A stretch of 38,486 nt of DNA from Alphaproteobacteria bacterium (GCA_030428565.1 JAUIDR010000032.1:1-38486), one strand, 5' to 3'; shown: positions 17,387-28,509, counted from the first letter of the stretch. A program made the numbers and translations. The notes: generated by a model not told the origin, from the sequence alone.

Positions 17387-18115
17387 CTAAAGCGCGACCG
17401 ACAGGTCCACCAACCAAGCGGGCAGAGCGCCGACCAACCAGCCCTCAATCGCCGTGTGTACGCCGGTCGCGATCATCAGGCCGACGGCGAGGAAGACCAG
17501 ACCGATGATCTGGCGGGACCGGCTTGCTAGCGCCTTCAGGGCGTCTTGGCGCTGGCGAATGGCTTGGCGCGAGCCGTAGCCCAGCGCCACTATCAAGGTG
17601 GCGACGCCCAGCGCAAAGCTGGCCATAATGGCCGCCACCCAGCCCAGGTTGTGCCCAGTGCTGGCGAGGCCGATGGCACTGCCCAGAGTCGGCCCGATGC
17701 AAGGTGACCAGACCGCGCCCAACAAGACACCGCCCAGCAGTTGGTTTTGCCAAGGCACGGTCGCGGCTTGCGCTTCCACCGTGCTCAAGCCGCCGTCAGC
17801 GTGGGCGGCAACACGGGCCGTCATGCGACCGAAGGCGGCATTTAGAGCAGGGACCAAAAGCACCAACCCGAAGGCCATCATCAAGCTGGCACCAATCAGC
17901 GACAAGCGCTCGGGCGTCAGGCCAATGGCATAGCCCAAGGTCGAGACCAGCATGCCGAAAGCGACAAACGACAGCCCCATACCCAGCGCCAACAAGGCCG
18001 GGCCGTGGCGATGCTTATCGACCGACGAGGCCAAGACCAGCGGCAGCACCGGCAACACGCAGGGATTAATGAGCGTCAGCAGCCCGGCGCCATAGGCTAA
18101 GATGAGGTCTGTCAT
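17387..18115 (-). CDS. CcdA/DsbD-type thiol-disulfide transporter membrane protein
   Basis: A 242-residue inner-membrane protein with about six TM helices. The two redox Cys of the CcdA family are in LINPCVLPVLP (Cys19) and VWSPCIGPTLG (Cys139), placed in TM1 and TM4 as in CcdA. These proteins carry reducing equivalents across the membrane for cytochrome c maturation or periplasmic disulfide reduction. The frame is open to 18211, but the ATG at 18115 has GGAAGG 6 bp upstream and starts the family N-terminus (TDLILAYGAGLLTLINPC). It forms an operon with the exported thioredoxin downstream. No cytochrome c gene is in view to say which pathway it serves. Confidence 0.92.
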   Translation of the reverse strand: MTDLILAYGAGLLTLINPCVLPVLPLVLASSVDKHRHGPALLALGMGLSFVAFGMLVSTLGYAIGLTPERLSLIGASLMMAFGLVLLVPALNAAFGRMTARVAAHADGGLSTVEAQAATVPWQNQLLGGVLLGAVWSPCIGPTLGSAIGLASTGHNLGWVAAIMASFALGVATLIVALGYGSRQAIRQRQDALKALASRSRQIIGLVFLAVGLMIATGVHTAIEGWLVGALPAWLVDLSVAL

Positions 18116-18273
18116 GGACGGCCTTCCAGCTTTTCTTATAAGGAGTAGCTGGGGGCACGCTAAGCGCAGATGGCGGGCCTGTCGATTAACGTTCGGCTGG
18201 CGAAAACTCACGCTTCGGCAAGGCCTTTGTTAACATTTGGTAATAGTTCGTTACTAAAATGACGCCTCGTATT

Positions 18274-18414
18274 GGCGAAACCCAAGCCAGGAAAACCCAG
18301 GCCAGGCAAAATCCGGACCAGGCAAAATCCGGACCAGGCAAAATCCGGACCAGGCAAATTCCGGGCCCGGCAAAATCCAAGCTAGGTAAAGAAACCGCCA
18401 GGAAACTCTGGCTA
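18274..18414. repeat. 15/16-bp tandem repeat array downstream of mutL
   Basis: About eight to nine head-to-tail units. Three perfect copies of AGGCAAAATCCGGACC run from 18304 to 18351. They are flanked by two degenerate units on each side (for example AGGCAAATTCCGGGCC at 18352-18367), with decaying 15-mers back to 18274 and up to the mutL stop at 18412. There are no spacers, so it is not a CRISPR. It lies in the 296-bp gap between mutL and the ccdA-like gene. A 64-codon frame through it is only the translated repeat. Confidence 0.92.
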
Positions 18415-20439
18415 GCGACGCTCGAACAACTTTTCCAGTTCGGCCAGGCTCAGCGTGACATAAGTCGGGCGGCCGTGATTACACTGGCCGGATTTTGGTG
18501 TCGCCTCCATGTCGCGCAGTAATTGGTTCATCTCAACTGGATTCAACACCCGCCCCGAACGCACCGAACCGTGGCAAGCCACCGTGGCCAAGACGTGGTG
18601 CATCTTTTCCTCGAGCGACAAGCTGCGCCCCCACTCGGCGATCTCATCGACCAGATCGCGCACCAGGCGCTGCATGTCAGCTTTTTGAATAAGGCTCGGC
18701 AATTCGCGCACGATCAGGGCTTCGTCGCCGAAAGGCTCCAGCACCAGGCCCCATTCGGCCAGCGCATCCAGGTGATCGCTCAACAGGGCCGCATCGCTCG
18801 CGGGCAACTCCACCACCTCGGGAATCAACAGGAGTTGGCGGGCGATTTGCCCCTCGGCCAGCTGAGCCTTGAGCTTCTCATAGACCAAGCGTTCGTGGGC
18901 GGCGTGCTGATCGACGATGACCAGGCCCTCGGCGTTTTGCGCCACGATATAATTCTTGTGCAGTTGCGCGCGCGCAGCGCCGAGCGGAAAATCTGGCGAG
19001 AGCGCCGGATCCGACGCGCCGGTCTCCTCGCCGTCTGCCAGCGGTGCCCCAACTTGCGCGCCGGGTTCAGCGAGTAGCTGTCCGCTGTTTGCCTGGGGGG
19101 CGAAATCGCTGCCGAAGCCTTGCGACGATGGGGGCTGGGCCTGCGGGTTCGCCTGATAGCCAAAGCTGGACTGAAAGGCGCGGGCGCGTTCGTTCAATGC
19201 AATACTGGGGCGTTGCAATGGCCAGCTAGCTTCGGGACCGCCAGCTGGCTTTGGAATTGCCTCGCCACGTTCGCCTGACCCCTCGCTGCGAAAAGCGCCC
19301 AAGGCCCCCTGGCCCAGGGCACCGCTGGCCCGGTGCCCGGCTTGCATAATGGCGGTTCGCAGTCCGCCTATTAATAAAGAGCGCAGCCCTTCTGGGTTTT
19401 GAAAGCGCACCTCGGTCTTGCCGGGATGCACGTTGACATCCACCGCCTCGGCGGGAACAGCGATTTCCGCCACCAGCATGGGAAAGCGATCGGGGGCCAA
19501 CACATCGCGATAGGCCGCACGAACGACGCCATATAGTGAGCGGTCCTTGATCGGGCGCTTATTAACGAAGACATACTGAGACAAGGAATTGGCACGATTG
19601 AGGGTCGGCAACCCGGCAAAGCCGCTGAGCCGCATACCGTCGCGCTCCATATCCAATGCCACGGCGTTGTCGGCAAACTCCCGGCCCATGAGCTGCGCCA
19701 AGCGCTCCTTGATTTGCGCAGGGGTCTGCGCCGCTGGCAGATCCAGGTAGGTCTTGGCCTCTTGTACCAAACGAAACGCAACGCCGCTGTGCACCAAAGC
19801 CAAGCGGGTTAATATATCCTGTATGGCCCGCAGCTCGGCCCGGTCGCCTTTCAAAAACTTGAGCCGTGCGGGCGTGGCGTAAAAAAGCTCGCGCACTTCA
19901 ACGCTGGTGCCCTGCGGGGCCGCCGCCGGCACCACAGGGCCGATACGCCCGCCCTCGACACTTATGCTAAAGGCCTGATCACTGCCAGCCTGATCGCTGC
20001 CAGCCTGATCGCTGTCAAACTGGCGCGAGGTCAGCTTGAGGCGAGACACCGAGGCAATCGAGGGCAGTGCCTCACCGCGAAAGCCCATATGGCGGATGTG
20101 AACCAAATCATCGTCGGGCAGCTTTGAGGTGGCGTGGCGCTCCAGCGCCAGCGGCAGATCGCTAGCAGCCATGCCCTTGCCGTCATCGGTGACACGAATC
20201 AGCGCCTTGCCGCCCTGCCGCAACTCGACCAGAATCCGGCCCGCCCCAGCATCGAGCGCGTTTTCCACAAGTTCTTTGACCACCGAGGCTGGCCGTTCGA
20301 CCACTTCACCTGCGGCAATCTGGTTGATTAGGGTCTCGGGCAACCGCCGCAGCGCGCCCGTCATAGGCTGGGACTGCGCTGGTTCGGCGGGACCGCTTGT
20401 CGCGGTGGCCTGCAAAAGGGGATCGGCGGACTGACTCAT
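18412..20439 (-). CDS. mutL: DNA mismatch repair protein MutL
   Basis: A 675-residue mismatch-repair ATPase that links MutS recognition to strand incision. The GHKL ATPase has NQIAAGEVVERP (E45), KELVENALDAGA (N60), DDGKGM, RHATSK and GFRGEALPSIASV. A Pro/Gly/Ser-rich linker spans about 365-480. The C-terminal dimerisation domain has DQHAAHERLVYE, the DQHA(x)2E(x)4E endonuclease motif, and CNHGRP near the end. So this is an endonuclease-type MutL, as in bacteria without MutH. A three-unit repeat (SDQAG) sits in an ATPase-domain surface loop at about residues 141-155. The ATG at 20439 has only a weak AGG site; Met26 is an alternative. The gene is divergent from the atp operon. Confidence 0.97.
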   Translation of the reverse strand: MSQSADPLLQATATSGPAEPAQSQPMTGALRRLPETLINQIAAGEVVERPASVVKELVENALDAGAGRILVELRQGGKALIRVTDDGKGMAASDLPLALERHATSKLPDDDLVHIRHMGFRGEALPSIASVSRLKLTSRQFDSDQAGSDQAGSDQAFSISVEGGRIGPVVPAAAPQGTSVEVRELFYATPARLKFLKGDRAELRAIQDILTRLALVHSGVAFRLVQEAKTYLDLPAAQTPAQIKERLAQLMGREFADNAVALDMERDGMRLSGFAGLPTLNRANSLSQYVFVNKRPIKDRSLYGVVRAAYRDVLAPDRFPMLVAEIAVPAEAVDVNVHPGKTEVRFQNPEGLRSLLIGGLRTAIMQAGHRASGALGQGALGAFRSEGSGERGEAIPKPAGGPEASWPLQRPSIALNERARAFQSSFGYQANPQAQPPSSQGFGSDFAPQANSGQLLAEPGAQVGAPLADGEETGASDPALSPDFPLGAARAQLHKNYIVAQNAEGLVIVDQHAAHERLVYEKLKAQLAEGQIARQLLLIPEVVELPASDAALLSDHLDALAEWGLVLEPFGDEALIVRELPSLIQKADMQRLVRDLVDEIAEWGRSLSLEEKMHHVLATVACHGSVRSGRVLNPVEMNQLLRDMEATPKSGQCNHGRPTYVTLSLAELEKLFERR
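19974..20018. repeat. Three 15-bp tandem units inside mutL
   Basis: CCTGATCACTGCCAG, CCTGATCGCTGCCAG and CCTGATCGCTGTCAA lie head to tail. On the coding strand they give FDSDQ-AGSDQ-AGSDQ-A, inserted after the LTSR strand of the ATPase domain, where E. coli MutL has a variable loop. Confidence 0.92.
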
Positions 20440-20800
20440 GACCTGGATATGGGGAGGCCAACCGTCGCCTGCAAAGCAGTTTTCCCCGCCTTTTGCCCCT
20501 GCAAACGCAAGAATTTGCTAAAAATGGACCTCTTCGGTCGCGATTCATGCCTGGCCGCGACGCATTTGGGCCGCAGGGCCTATTCAGCCGCCGTCAACAA
20601 TTGCTTTGCACTGCGAAAAAATGACCATCTGGAATGCGCAGCAGGCGCTTGCGGGTCCGTGACTCCTGTGGTAGCTCCACCCTCACATTGAAGCCGGTAC
20701 AACTGCGCCCGGACCCGTCGCCTTGTCTATAGGTCGCCTGGTCCAAGAGGCAAAACACCCCCACCTGCTTCGTCAGCGTTTTAACCTTAAGGAAGAGCTT
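20440..20800. other. Divergent mutL / atpH intergenic region
   Basis: 361 bp that must hold the promoters of mutL (minus) and of the atp operon (plus). I could not identify a convincing -35/-10 pair on either strand. A box TTTGCACTGCGAA near 20612-20624 resembles the TGC-rich boxes in front of the phasin gene but lacks the closing GCACA. An in-frame ATG at 20723 would add 26 unlikely residues to AtpH. Confidence 0.5.
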
Positions 20801-22893
<2,093 letters not shown>

Positions 22894-22898
22894 GTCTA

Positions 22899-22923
22899 GG
22901 ATCTAAGGAAAGGATTTAGATCC
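22899..22923 (+). promoter_or_regulatory. Perfect hairpin presenting the atpG ribosome-binding site in its loop
   Basis: GGATCTAA (22899-22906) and TTAGATCC (22916-22923) are perfect 8-bp inverted arms around a 9-nt loop, GGAAAGGAT, which contains the Shine-Dalgarno sequence. The stem ends one base before the atpG ATG at 22925. If it folds in the mRNA, the site stays open in the loop and the start codon abuts the stem. The arms are seen directly; a role in setting gamma-subunit translation is inference. Confidence 0.65.
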
Positions 22924-22924
22924 C

Positions 22925-23806
22925 ATGGCAAGCTTAAAGGATCTGAAGAACCGTATTGGTTCGGTCAAGAACACGCGCAAAATCACCTCTGCCATGAAAA
23001 TGGTGGCGGCGGCTAAGCTGCGTCGCGCGCAAGAGCAAGCCGAAGCCGGCCGGCCCTTCGCAGAGCGCATGGATGCCGTATTGGCTTCGTTGGCAGCCTC
23101 GGCTGCCTCGAACCCTGGCGCGCCCAAGCTTCTGGCGGGTACCGGTAGCGAGCAAAAGCACCTTATCGTGCTGGCGACCGCCGACCGTGGCCTTTGTGGT
23201 GGCTTTAACGCCTACCTGATCAAAGAAGCCATGACGTTGCGTTCGGAGCTGTTGGCTGAAGGCAAGAGCGTGCAGTTCGTCACCGTCGGTCGCAAGGCAC
23301 GCGATGCGGTCCGCCGCGTCGATGAGGCCGCTTTGGTCGAGTCTTTCATCGAAATGGACCGCCCGAACCTGAACTACGACAAGGCCCAAGAGGTTTCGGC
23401 CAAGGTCTTGGAACTGTTTGAGGCAGGCGCCTTTGATGTCTGTACCTTGGTCTATTCGCGCTTTCAGTCGGCGATCGCTCAGATCCCGACCCGTCAGCAA
23501 CTGATCCCCTTCGCTGTGCCTGAAGGCGCAGAGGCGACCAGCGGCTCGTCGGCGGTGTACGAATATGAGCCTTCAGAAGAAGCGGTTCTGGCCAGCCTGT
23601 TGCCCCAGAATATTTCGGTCCAGATCTTCAAAGGTCTGCTGGAAAATCAGGCTTCAGAGCAAGGTGCGCGTATGTCCGCGATGGACAACGCAACCCGCAA
23701 CGCGGGCGAAATGATCGACAAACTGACCCTGTTGTACAACCGTACTCGTCAGGCTCAGATCACCAAAGAGTTGATCGAAATCGTCTCTGGTGCGGAGGCC
23801 CTGTAA
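22925..23806 (+). CDS. atpG: ATP synthase F1 subunit gamma
   Basis: The rotating central shaft of F1. 293 residues, normal for the family. The N-terminus [20 protein letters not shown] and the segment [15 protein letters not shown] form the first coiled-coil helix. The C-terminal helix contains the family signature ([40 protein letters not shown], given here in part as [18 protein letters not shown]). The next gene is normally atpD. Here pyrE starts at the base after the TAA stop, so gamma and beta are separated by 667 bp. Confidence 0.98.
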   Translation: MASLKDLKNRIGSVKNTRKITSAMKMVAAAKLRRAQEQAEAGRPFAERMDAVLASLAASAASNPGAPKLLAGTGSEQKHLIVLATADRGLCGGFNAYLIKEAMTLRSELLAEGKSVQFVTVGRKARDAVRRVDEAALVESFIEMDRPNLNYDKAQEVSAKVLELFEAGAFDVCTLVYSRFQSAIAQIPTRQQLIPFAVPEGAEATSGSSAVYEYEPSEEAVLASLLPQNISVQIFKGLLENQASEQGARMSAMDNATRNAGEMIDKLTLLYNRTRQAQITKELIEIVSGAEAL

Positions 23807-24394
23807 TTGGCCACCGCGACCTGGAACTCCGCTGCTCGTGAGCAGCTTCGCGCCATCATTGCGCAGCGGTCTTTCAGGACAGGCGAGGAGTTTACCCTCG
23901 CTTCAGGAAAAAAGAGCATGGTCTTCTTTGACCTAAAGAAGACCATGCTCGACCCCGAAGGCTCCTACCTGGCCGCATTGGGACTGCTGGATACCATCCA
24001 GAACCACTTTGCCAAGGCCACTACCTTCGGCGGACTAGAATTGGGGGCTGTCCCTGCGGTCAGCCAGGTTTGCGCATTGAGCCATCAGCTCGGCCAACCT
24101 CTGCCCGCCTTTATCGTGCGCAAGACCGTGAAAGATCACGGCACACAAGCCGCGATCGAAGGCGATCTGCCCGCGGGTAGCAAAGCCTTGGTGTTCGATG
24201 ATGTGACGACCACCGGCGGCTCTGCGATGAAAGCCATTGAGGCGTTGCGCGCGTCCTCAGGCGTCGAAGTTATCGGCGTGGTGAGCTTGGTTGACCGCCT
24301 AGAGGGCGCGTCGGAAGCCTTCAAAGCTCAGTACGGCGATGCCTTCGGGTTTCAGTCGCTGTTTGATAAGTCGGATTTCACCGACCTTATCTAA
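23807..24394 (+). CDS. pyrE: Orotate phosphoribosyltransferase inserted in the atp operon
   Basis: Converts orotate and PRPP to OMP in pyrimidine synthesis. 195 residues. Family features: GEEFTLASGKKSMVFFDLKK near the N-terminus, GGLELGAVPAVS, the catalytic Arg-Lys-Lys segment FIVRKTVKDHGTQ (R105, K106, K109) and the PRPP loop KALVFDDVTTTGGS (116-129). It matches the alphaproteobacterial type with 'FTLASG'. The frame begins at TTG 23807, directly after the atpG stop (TAATTG), with GGAGG 8 bp upstream inside atpG; no later ATG would keep the N-terminal helix. The gene lies between atpG and atpD, where almost all bacteria have no gene. The 79-bp gap to atpD holds two hairpins. Confidence 0.93.
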   Translation: MATATWNSAAREQLRAIIAQRSFRTGEEFTLASGKKSMVFFDLKKTMLDPEGSYLAALGLLDTIQNHFAKATTFGGLELGAVPAVSQVCALSHQLGQPLPAFIVRKTVKDHGTQAAIEGDLPAGSKALVFDDVTTTGGSAMKAIEALRASSGVEVIGVVSLVDRLEGASEAFKAQYGDAFGFQSLFDKSDFTDLI

Positions 24395-24398
24395 CAGG

Positions 24399-24449
24399 GC
24401 CCTGGACTTGCAGGGCGTACAGTTTTTGCCCGGTGCCGTCGCGCCGGGC
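24399..24449 (+). promoter_or_regulatory. Two hairpins between pyrE and atpD
   Basis: Hairpin 1 is GCCCTG-GACTTG-CAGGGC (24399-24416), followed by GTACAGTTTTT, which looks like a weak intrinsic terminator. Hairpin 2 is GCCCGGTGC-CGTC-GCGCCGGGC (24428-24449), a 9-bp stem with one wobble pair and a tetraloop. The atpD ATG is at 24474 with GGAG upstream. They may make a partial terminator, an RNA processing site or a stability element that lets pyrE and atpD be expressed at different levels (inference). Confidence 0.55.
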
Positions 24450-24461
24450 CTCGGACACTAA

Positions 24462-25895
<1,434 letters not shown>

Positions 25896-25901
25896 TGCTT
25901 T

Positions 25902-26016
25902 CCCTCTGCCCTGGATCACCGGGGCAGAGGGCTTGTTCAAGGCAGCAAAGCAAGGCCGCTGCGCCCCTGCTCTTTGAACAAGCCGATCCTCACTAGTGAG
26001 CCCGCCTTAGGGGCTC
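25902..26016 (+). promoter_or_regulatory. Three stem-loops in the atpD-atpC intercistronic region
   Basis: Stem 1: CCCTCTGCCC (25902-25911) with GGGCAGAGGG (25922-25931), a perfect 10 bp. Stem 2: GCTTGTTCAA (25931-25940) with TTGAACAAGC (25974-25983), a perfect 10 bp enclosing a smaller GCAGC/GCTGC stem. Stem 3: GAGCCC (25998-26003) with GGGCTC (26011-26016). No T-tract follows, so these are not classical terminators. The ribosome site of atpC is weak (GGGA, about 11 bp from ATG). Together they could lower epsilon relative to beta or protect the atpD message (inference). Confidence 0.65.
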
Positions 26017-26038
26017 GTCTCGAATTGGGAAAAACTCT

Positions 26039-26308
26039 ATGTCTACAACCACCCTGGAAATCGTCACGCCCGAGCGCTTGGTCCTAAGCGAGGCTGTCGA
26101 GTTGGTCGTTGTTCCTGGTGCCGATGGCGACCTGGGTGTACGCCCACGCCACGCCCCGACCATTGCTTCGCTGCGTGATGGCGTTGTGCGCATCTTTGCT
26201 AAGGGCCTCAGCGCTGGTGAGACCGCGCGCTACCAAGTCTCTGGCGGTTTCGTTGACGTGACCCCGGAAACCTGTCGCGTTTTGTGCGAGCACGCTGAAG
26301 CGGTCTAA
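26039..26308 (+). CDS. atpC: ATP synthase F1 subunit epsilon, short form
   Basis: An 89-residue protein that matches only the N-terminal beta-sandwich of epsilon (LEIVTPERLVLSEAVELVVVPGADGDLGVRPRHAPTIASLRDGVVRI). This domain binds the gamma-c ring foot. The C-terminal two-helix inhibitory domain found in epsilon proteins of about 130 residues is absent: the frame stops at TAA 26306-26308, and the following 75 bp before the terminator show no helix-coding frame. Other bacteria, including some alphaproteobacteria, also have short epsilon, where another protein (zeta) inhibits ATP hydrolysis. So this is probably functional. Confidence 0.93.
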   Translation: MSTTTLEIVTPERLVLSEAVELVVVPGADGDLGVRPRHAPTIASLRDGVVRIFAKGLSAGETARYQVSGGFVDVTPETCRVLCEHAEAV

Positions 26309-26383
26309 TGATGCGCGGGCCTTGCGCGCCCTGAATGCCGCTCGGCCAATGCTACCAAGGCCGTCTAGACCGATAGATATCAG

Positions 26384-26418
26384 AAAGCCCGATCCAAATG
26401 GACCGGGCTTTTTGTTTT
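26384..26418 (+). terminator. Intrinsic terminator of the atp operon
   Basis: AAAGCCCGATCC and GGACCGGGCTTT pair over 12 positions with one mismatch around an AAAT loop, followed by TTTTTGTTTT-type sequence. It is 75 bp after the atpC stop. The CoA-transferase gene runs toward it from the other strand and ends at 26505. Confidence 0.9.
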
Positions 26419-26504
26419 GTGGGGATCGTCAAGCCCGCGCCAACTGGGCGCTTCAAGGGCGCCCATCGCGAGCACTCTTCACACCTGCCGCTTGTTTTAG
26501 GCCC

Positions 26505-28442
26505 TTAGACCGACCGATGATCGGCCATATAGGCTTCGGCCTCGGCTTGGGTCTCGAAGATATGCGGGCGGATTGAACGGTCTTTGAGACCGGAACCCAA
26601 CTTCTGGCGCATGAAGGCCGAGGTGGTGTAGCGGGTCGCCGTGATGTAGTACTTTTCTTCCAGCTCACGCAGGAAATCGGCATAGCCCTGATAGACGTCC
26701 TGGCCGATCTCGACCCCGTCATAGTTCGAGATAATATCGACCCGCTGGCCAATGCTCTCAAAGAAGCGGCGCAGCGAGCGCTTTACGGTGGTCAAATCTT
26801 CCGGCGTGACAATGGCAAGGCCCGACAAATCCGCATAGACCGTATTGTTCTCGGCTTTATAAACAAATCGATCCAACAGGCGGCGATCCATCATGCTGGC
26901 CTTCAGCTTCATGGGCTTTTTGCGGAAGATGCGCTCTTCCATCGTGCGTACATCGCGGATAATGGGACGGAAGGACATGAGGTCCAAAACGTCCTTTTGC
27001 AGGTCGATGCCCGGCGCAACCTCGGTCAGCTCCAGGCCGTCCTTGGTCAGACGGAAGACCGCACGCTCGGTGATGTATTGCACATCTTGCCCACGGCTGG
27101 CGGCATAGGCCCCATTGAAGGTAATCTGCTCAACCTGGTCGATGAACTTGGTCATGCGGCCTTCTTTGTTGATCGTCAGATTGCCCCCCTTGACCGTGCA
27201 GTCAAAGCCGCCTGCGGTAAAGGTGCCGACAAAAACCAGCTTGCGCGCGTTTTGGGAAATGTTGATGAAGCCCCCAGCGCCCGCCAGGCGATCCTTAAAG
27301 CGCGAGACGTTGACGTTACCGTGCTGGTCCACCTCAGCCATGCCCAAGCAAGCCAGGTCGAGGCCGCCGCCATCGTAGTAGTCGAATTGCTGGTTGGTCT
27401 GGATGATGGAGGCCGCATTGATCGCCGCGCCAAAATCCAGGCCCGACTGGGGGACACCGCCGATGATACCCGCCTCTGCGGTTAGCGTGATATTGTTGAT
27501 GATACCTTCTTCATTGGCCACCGCCGATACGCCCTCGGGCATACCGATGCCCAGATTGACCACGCCGTTGATCGGCAGCTCAAAGGCCGCGCGGCGCGCA
27601 ATCACTTTACGCTGATCCAATTCCATTGGCGGCAAGCGATCTACTACCGCACGAATACGGCCGGTGAAAGCGTGGTTATAGCTCGAGGCGTAGGTCTGTT
27701 GGTGCTCGGGGCGTTCGACCTGAACCACGCAATCGACCAAGTTGCCGGGCACCTGCACTTCCTTGGGCGCGAGCGAGCCAGGCGCTGCGATCTGCTCCAC
27801 TTGCGCGATGACCAGACCGCCTGAGTTCTTGGCCGCCATAGCGATCGGAAGGTTATCCAATACCAGCGCCTCACGCTCCATGGTGATGTTACCGTGCGTG
27901 TCCGCCGTGGTGCCGCGGATGAAAGCAACGTCGATTGGGATCGACTTATAGAACAGCCACTCCTGGCCCGCGATTTCCTGCAACTCGACCAGCTCTTCTA
28001 GGCTGCGCTCGTTGATCGCCCCGCCGGATTGGCGCGGGTCAACGAAGGTATGCAGGCCCACTTTGGAGAACATGCCGGGCTTGCCCGCCGCGATATCGCG
28101 ATAGAGCTGAGAAATACAGCCAAGCGGCAGATTATAGGCCTCAATCTGGTTTTCCACCGCCAGCTTGCCCAGCTTGGGGATCAGCGACCAGTGCCCGCCG
28201 ATGGCGCGCTTGACCAGCCCTGGATGCGCTAAGCGGTTCAGGCCCTTGTCCTTCCCGTTACCGGGAGCAGCGGCGAACAGTAAGGAGATGTCCTTGGGCG
28301 CGGCTTTGGCCAAAAAGCTCTCCTCGACCCCGCGCAGCAGCGCTTCGGGGGTGCCAATACCGACAAACCCCGAGACACAAACGGTATCCCCGTCCGCAAT
28401 CACGGCAATCGCGTCTTCTAAGCTAACGACTTTATCAACCAT
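26505..28442 (-). CDS. Fused acyl-CoA:acetate/3-ketoacid CoA-transferase (YdiF/propionate CoA-transferase-like)
   Basis: Moves CoA between acyl-CoAs and short carboxylic acids through a glutamyl-CoA intermediate. The alpha half starts MVDKVVSLEDAIAVIADGDTV, with the GFVGIGTPE glycine loop. The beta half contains LGIGMPEGVSAVANEEG and the probable catalytic Glu in LTAEAGIIGGVPQSG. At 645 residues it is about 110-120 longer than family members of 520-530. The extra C-terminal part (about 530-645, from VYADLSGLAIVTPEDL on) is soluble and of unknown role. It lies 67 bp after phaC in the same orientation, so CoA exchange is probably tied to PHA precursor supply or polymer recycling. The exact substrate is not determinable. 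Confidence 0.85.
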   Translation of the reverse strand: MVDKVVSLEDAIAVIADGDTVCVSGFVGIGTPEALLRGVEESFLAKAAPKDISLLFAAAPGNGKDKGLNRLAHPGLVKRAIGGHWSLIPKLGKLAVENQIEAYNLPLGCISQLYRDIAAGKPGMFSKVGLHTFVDPRQSGGAINERSLEELVELQEIAGQEWLFYKSIPIDVAFIRGTTADTHGNITMEREALVLDNLPIAMAAKNSGGLVIAQVEQIAAPGSLAPKEVQVPGNLVDCVVQVERPEHQQTYASSYNHAFTGRIRAVVDRLPPMELDQRKVIARRAAFELPINGVVNLGIGMPEGVSAVANEEGIINNITLTAEAGIIGGVPQSGLDFGAAINAASIIQTNQQFDYYDGGGLDLACLGMAEVDQHGNVNVSRFKDRLAGAGGFINISQNARKLVFVGTFTAGGFDCTVKGGNLTINKEGRMTKFIDQVEQITFNGAYAASRGQDVQYITERAVFRLTKDGLELTEVAPGIDLQKDVLDLMSFRPIIRDVRTMEERIFRKKPMKLKASMMDRRLLDRFVYKAENNTVYADLSGLAIVTPEDLTTVKRSLRRFFESIGQRVDIISNYDGVEIGQDVYQGYADFLRELEEKYYITATRYTTSAFMRQKLGSGLKDRSIRPHIFETQAEAEAYMADHRSV

Positions 28443-28509
28443 GCTTTCCTCCGCTTTGGTTGCTTGGCTTTTGGCATCATGTTGAGGGCGAAGCGCGCGG
28501 CTTGTCTCC

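Noticed and set aside
18186-18380. 64-codon minus-strand frame with a repeated hydrophobic peptide
   Set aside because: It is the translation of the 16-bp DNA repeat array in shifting frames; no good ribosome site and no family likeness.
18274-18414. CRISPR array
   Set aside because: Repeats are contiguous with no spacers, unit only 15-16 bp, and no cas genes nearby.
20612-20624. PhaR box upstream of the atp operon (TTTGCACTGCGAA)
   Set aside because: Only part of the motif matches and no second box is nearby; a storage-polymer regulator acting on ATP synthase is not otherwise supported.
20723-20800. ATG start of AtpH 26 codons upstream
   Set aside because: The added residues are not delta-like and lack a ribosome site, while GTG 20801 has AAGGAAG at good distance.
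26322-26576. Frame after atpC as a broken epsilon C-terminal domain
   Set aside because: None of the three frames gives the Ala/Glu/Arg-rich helices of that domain, and a terminator interrupts it. A frameshift is therefore unlikely to explain the short epsilon.
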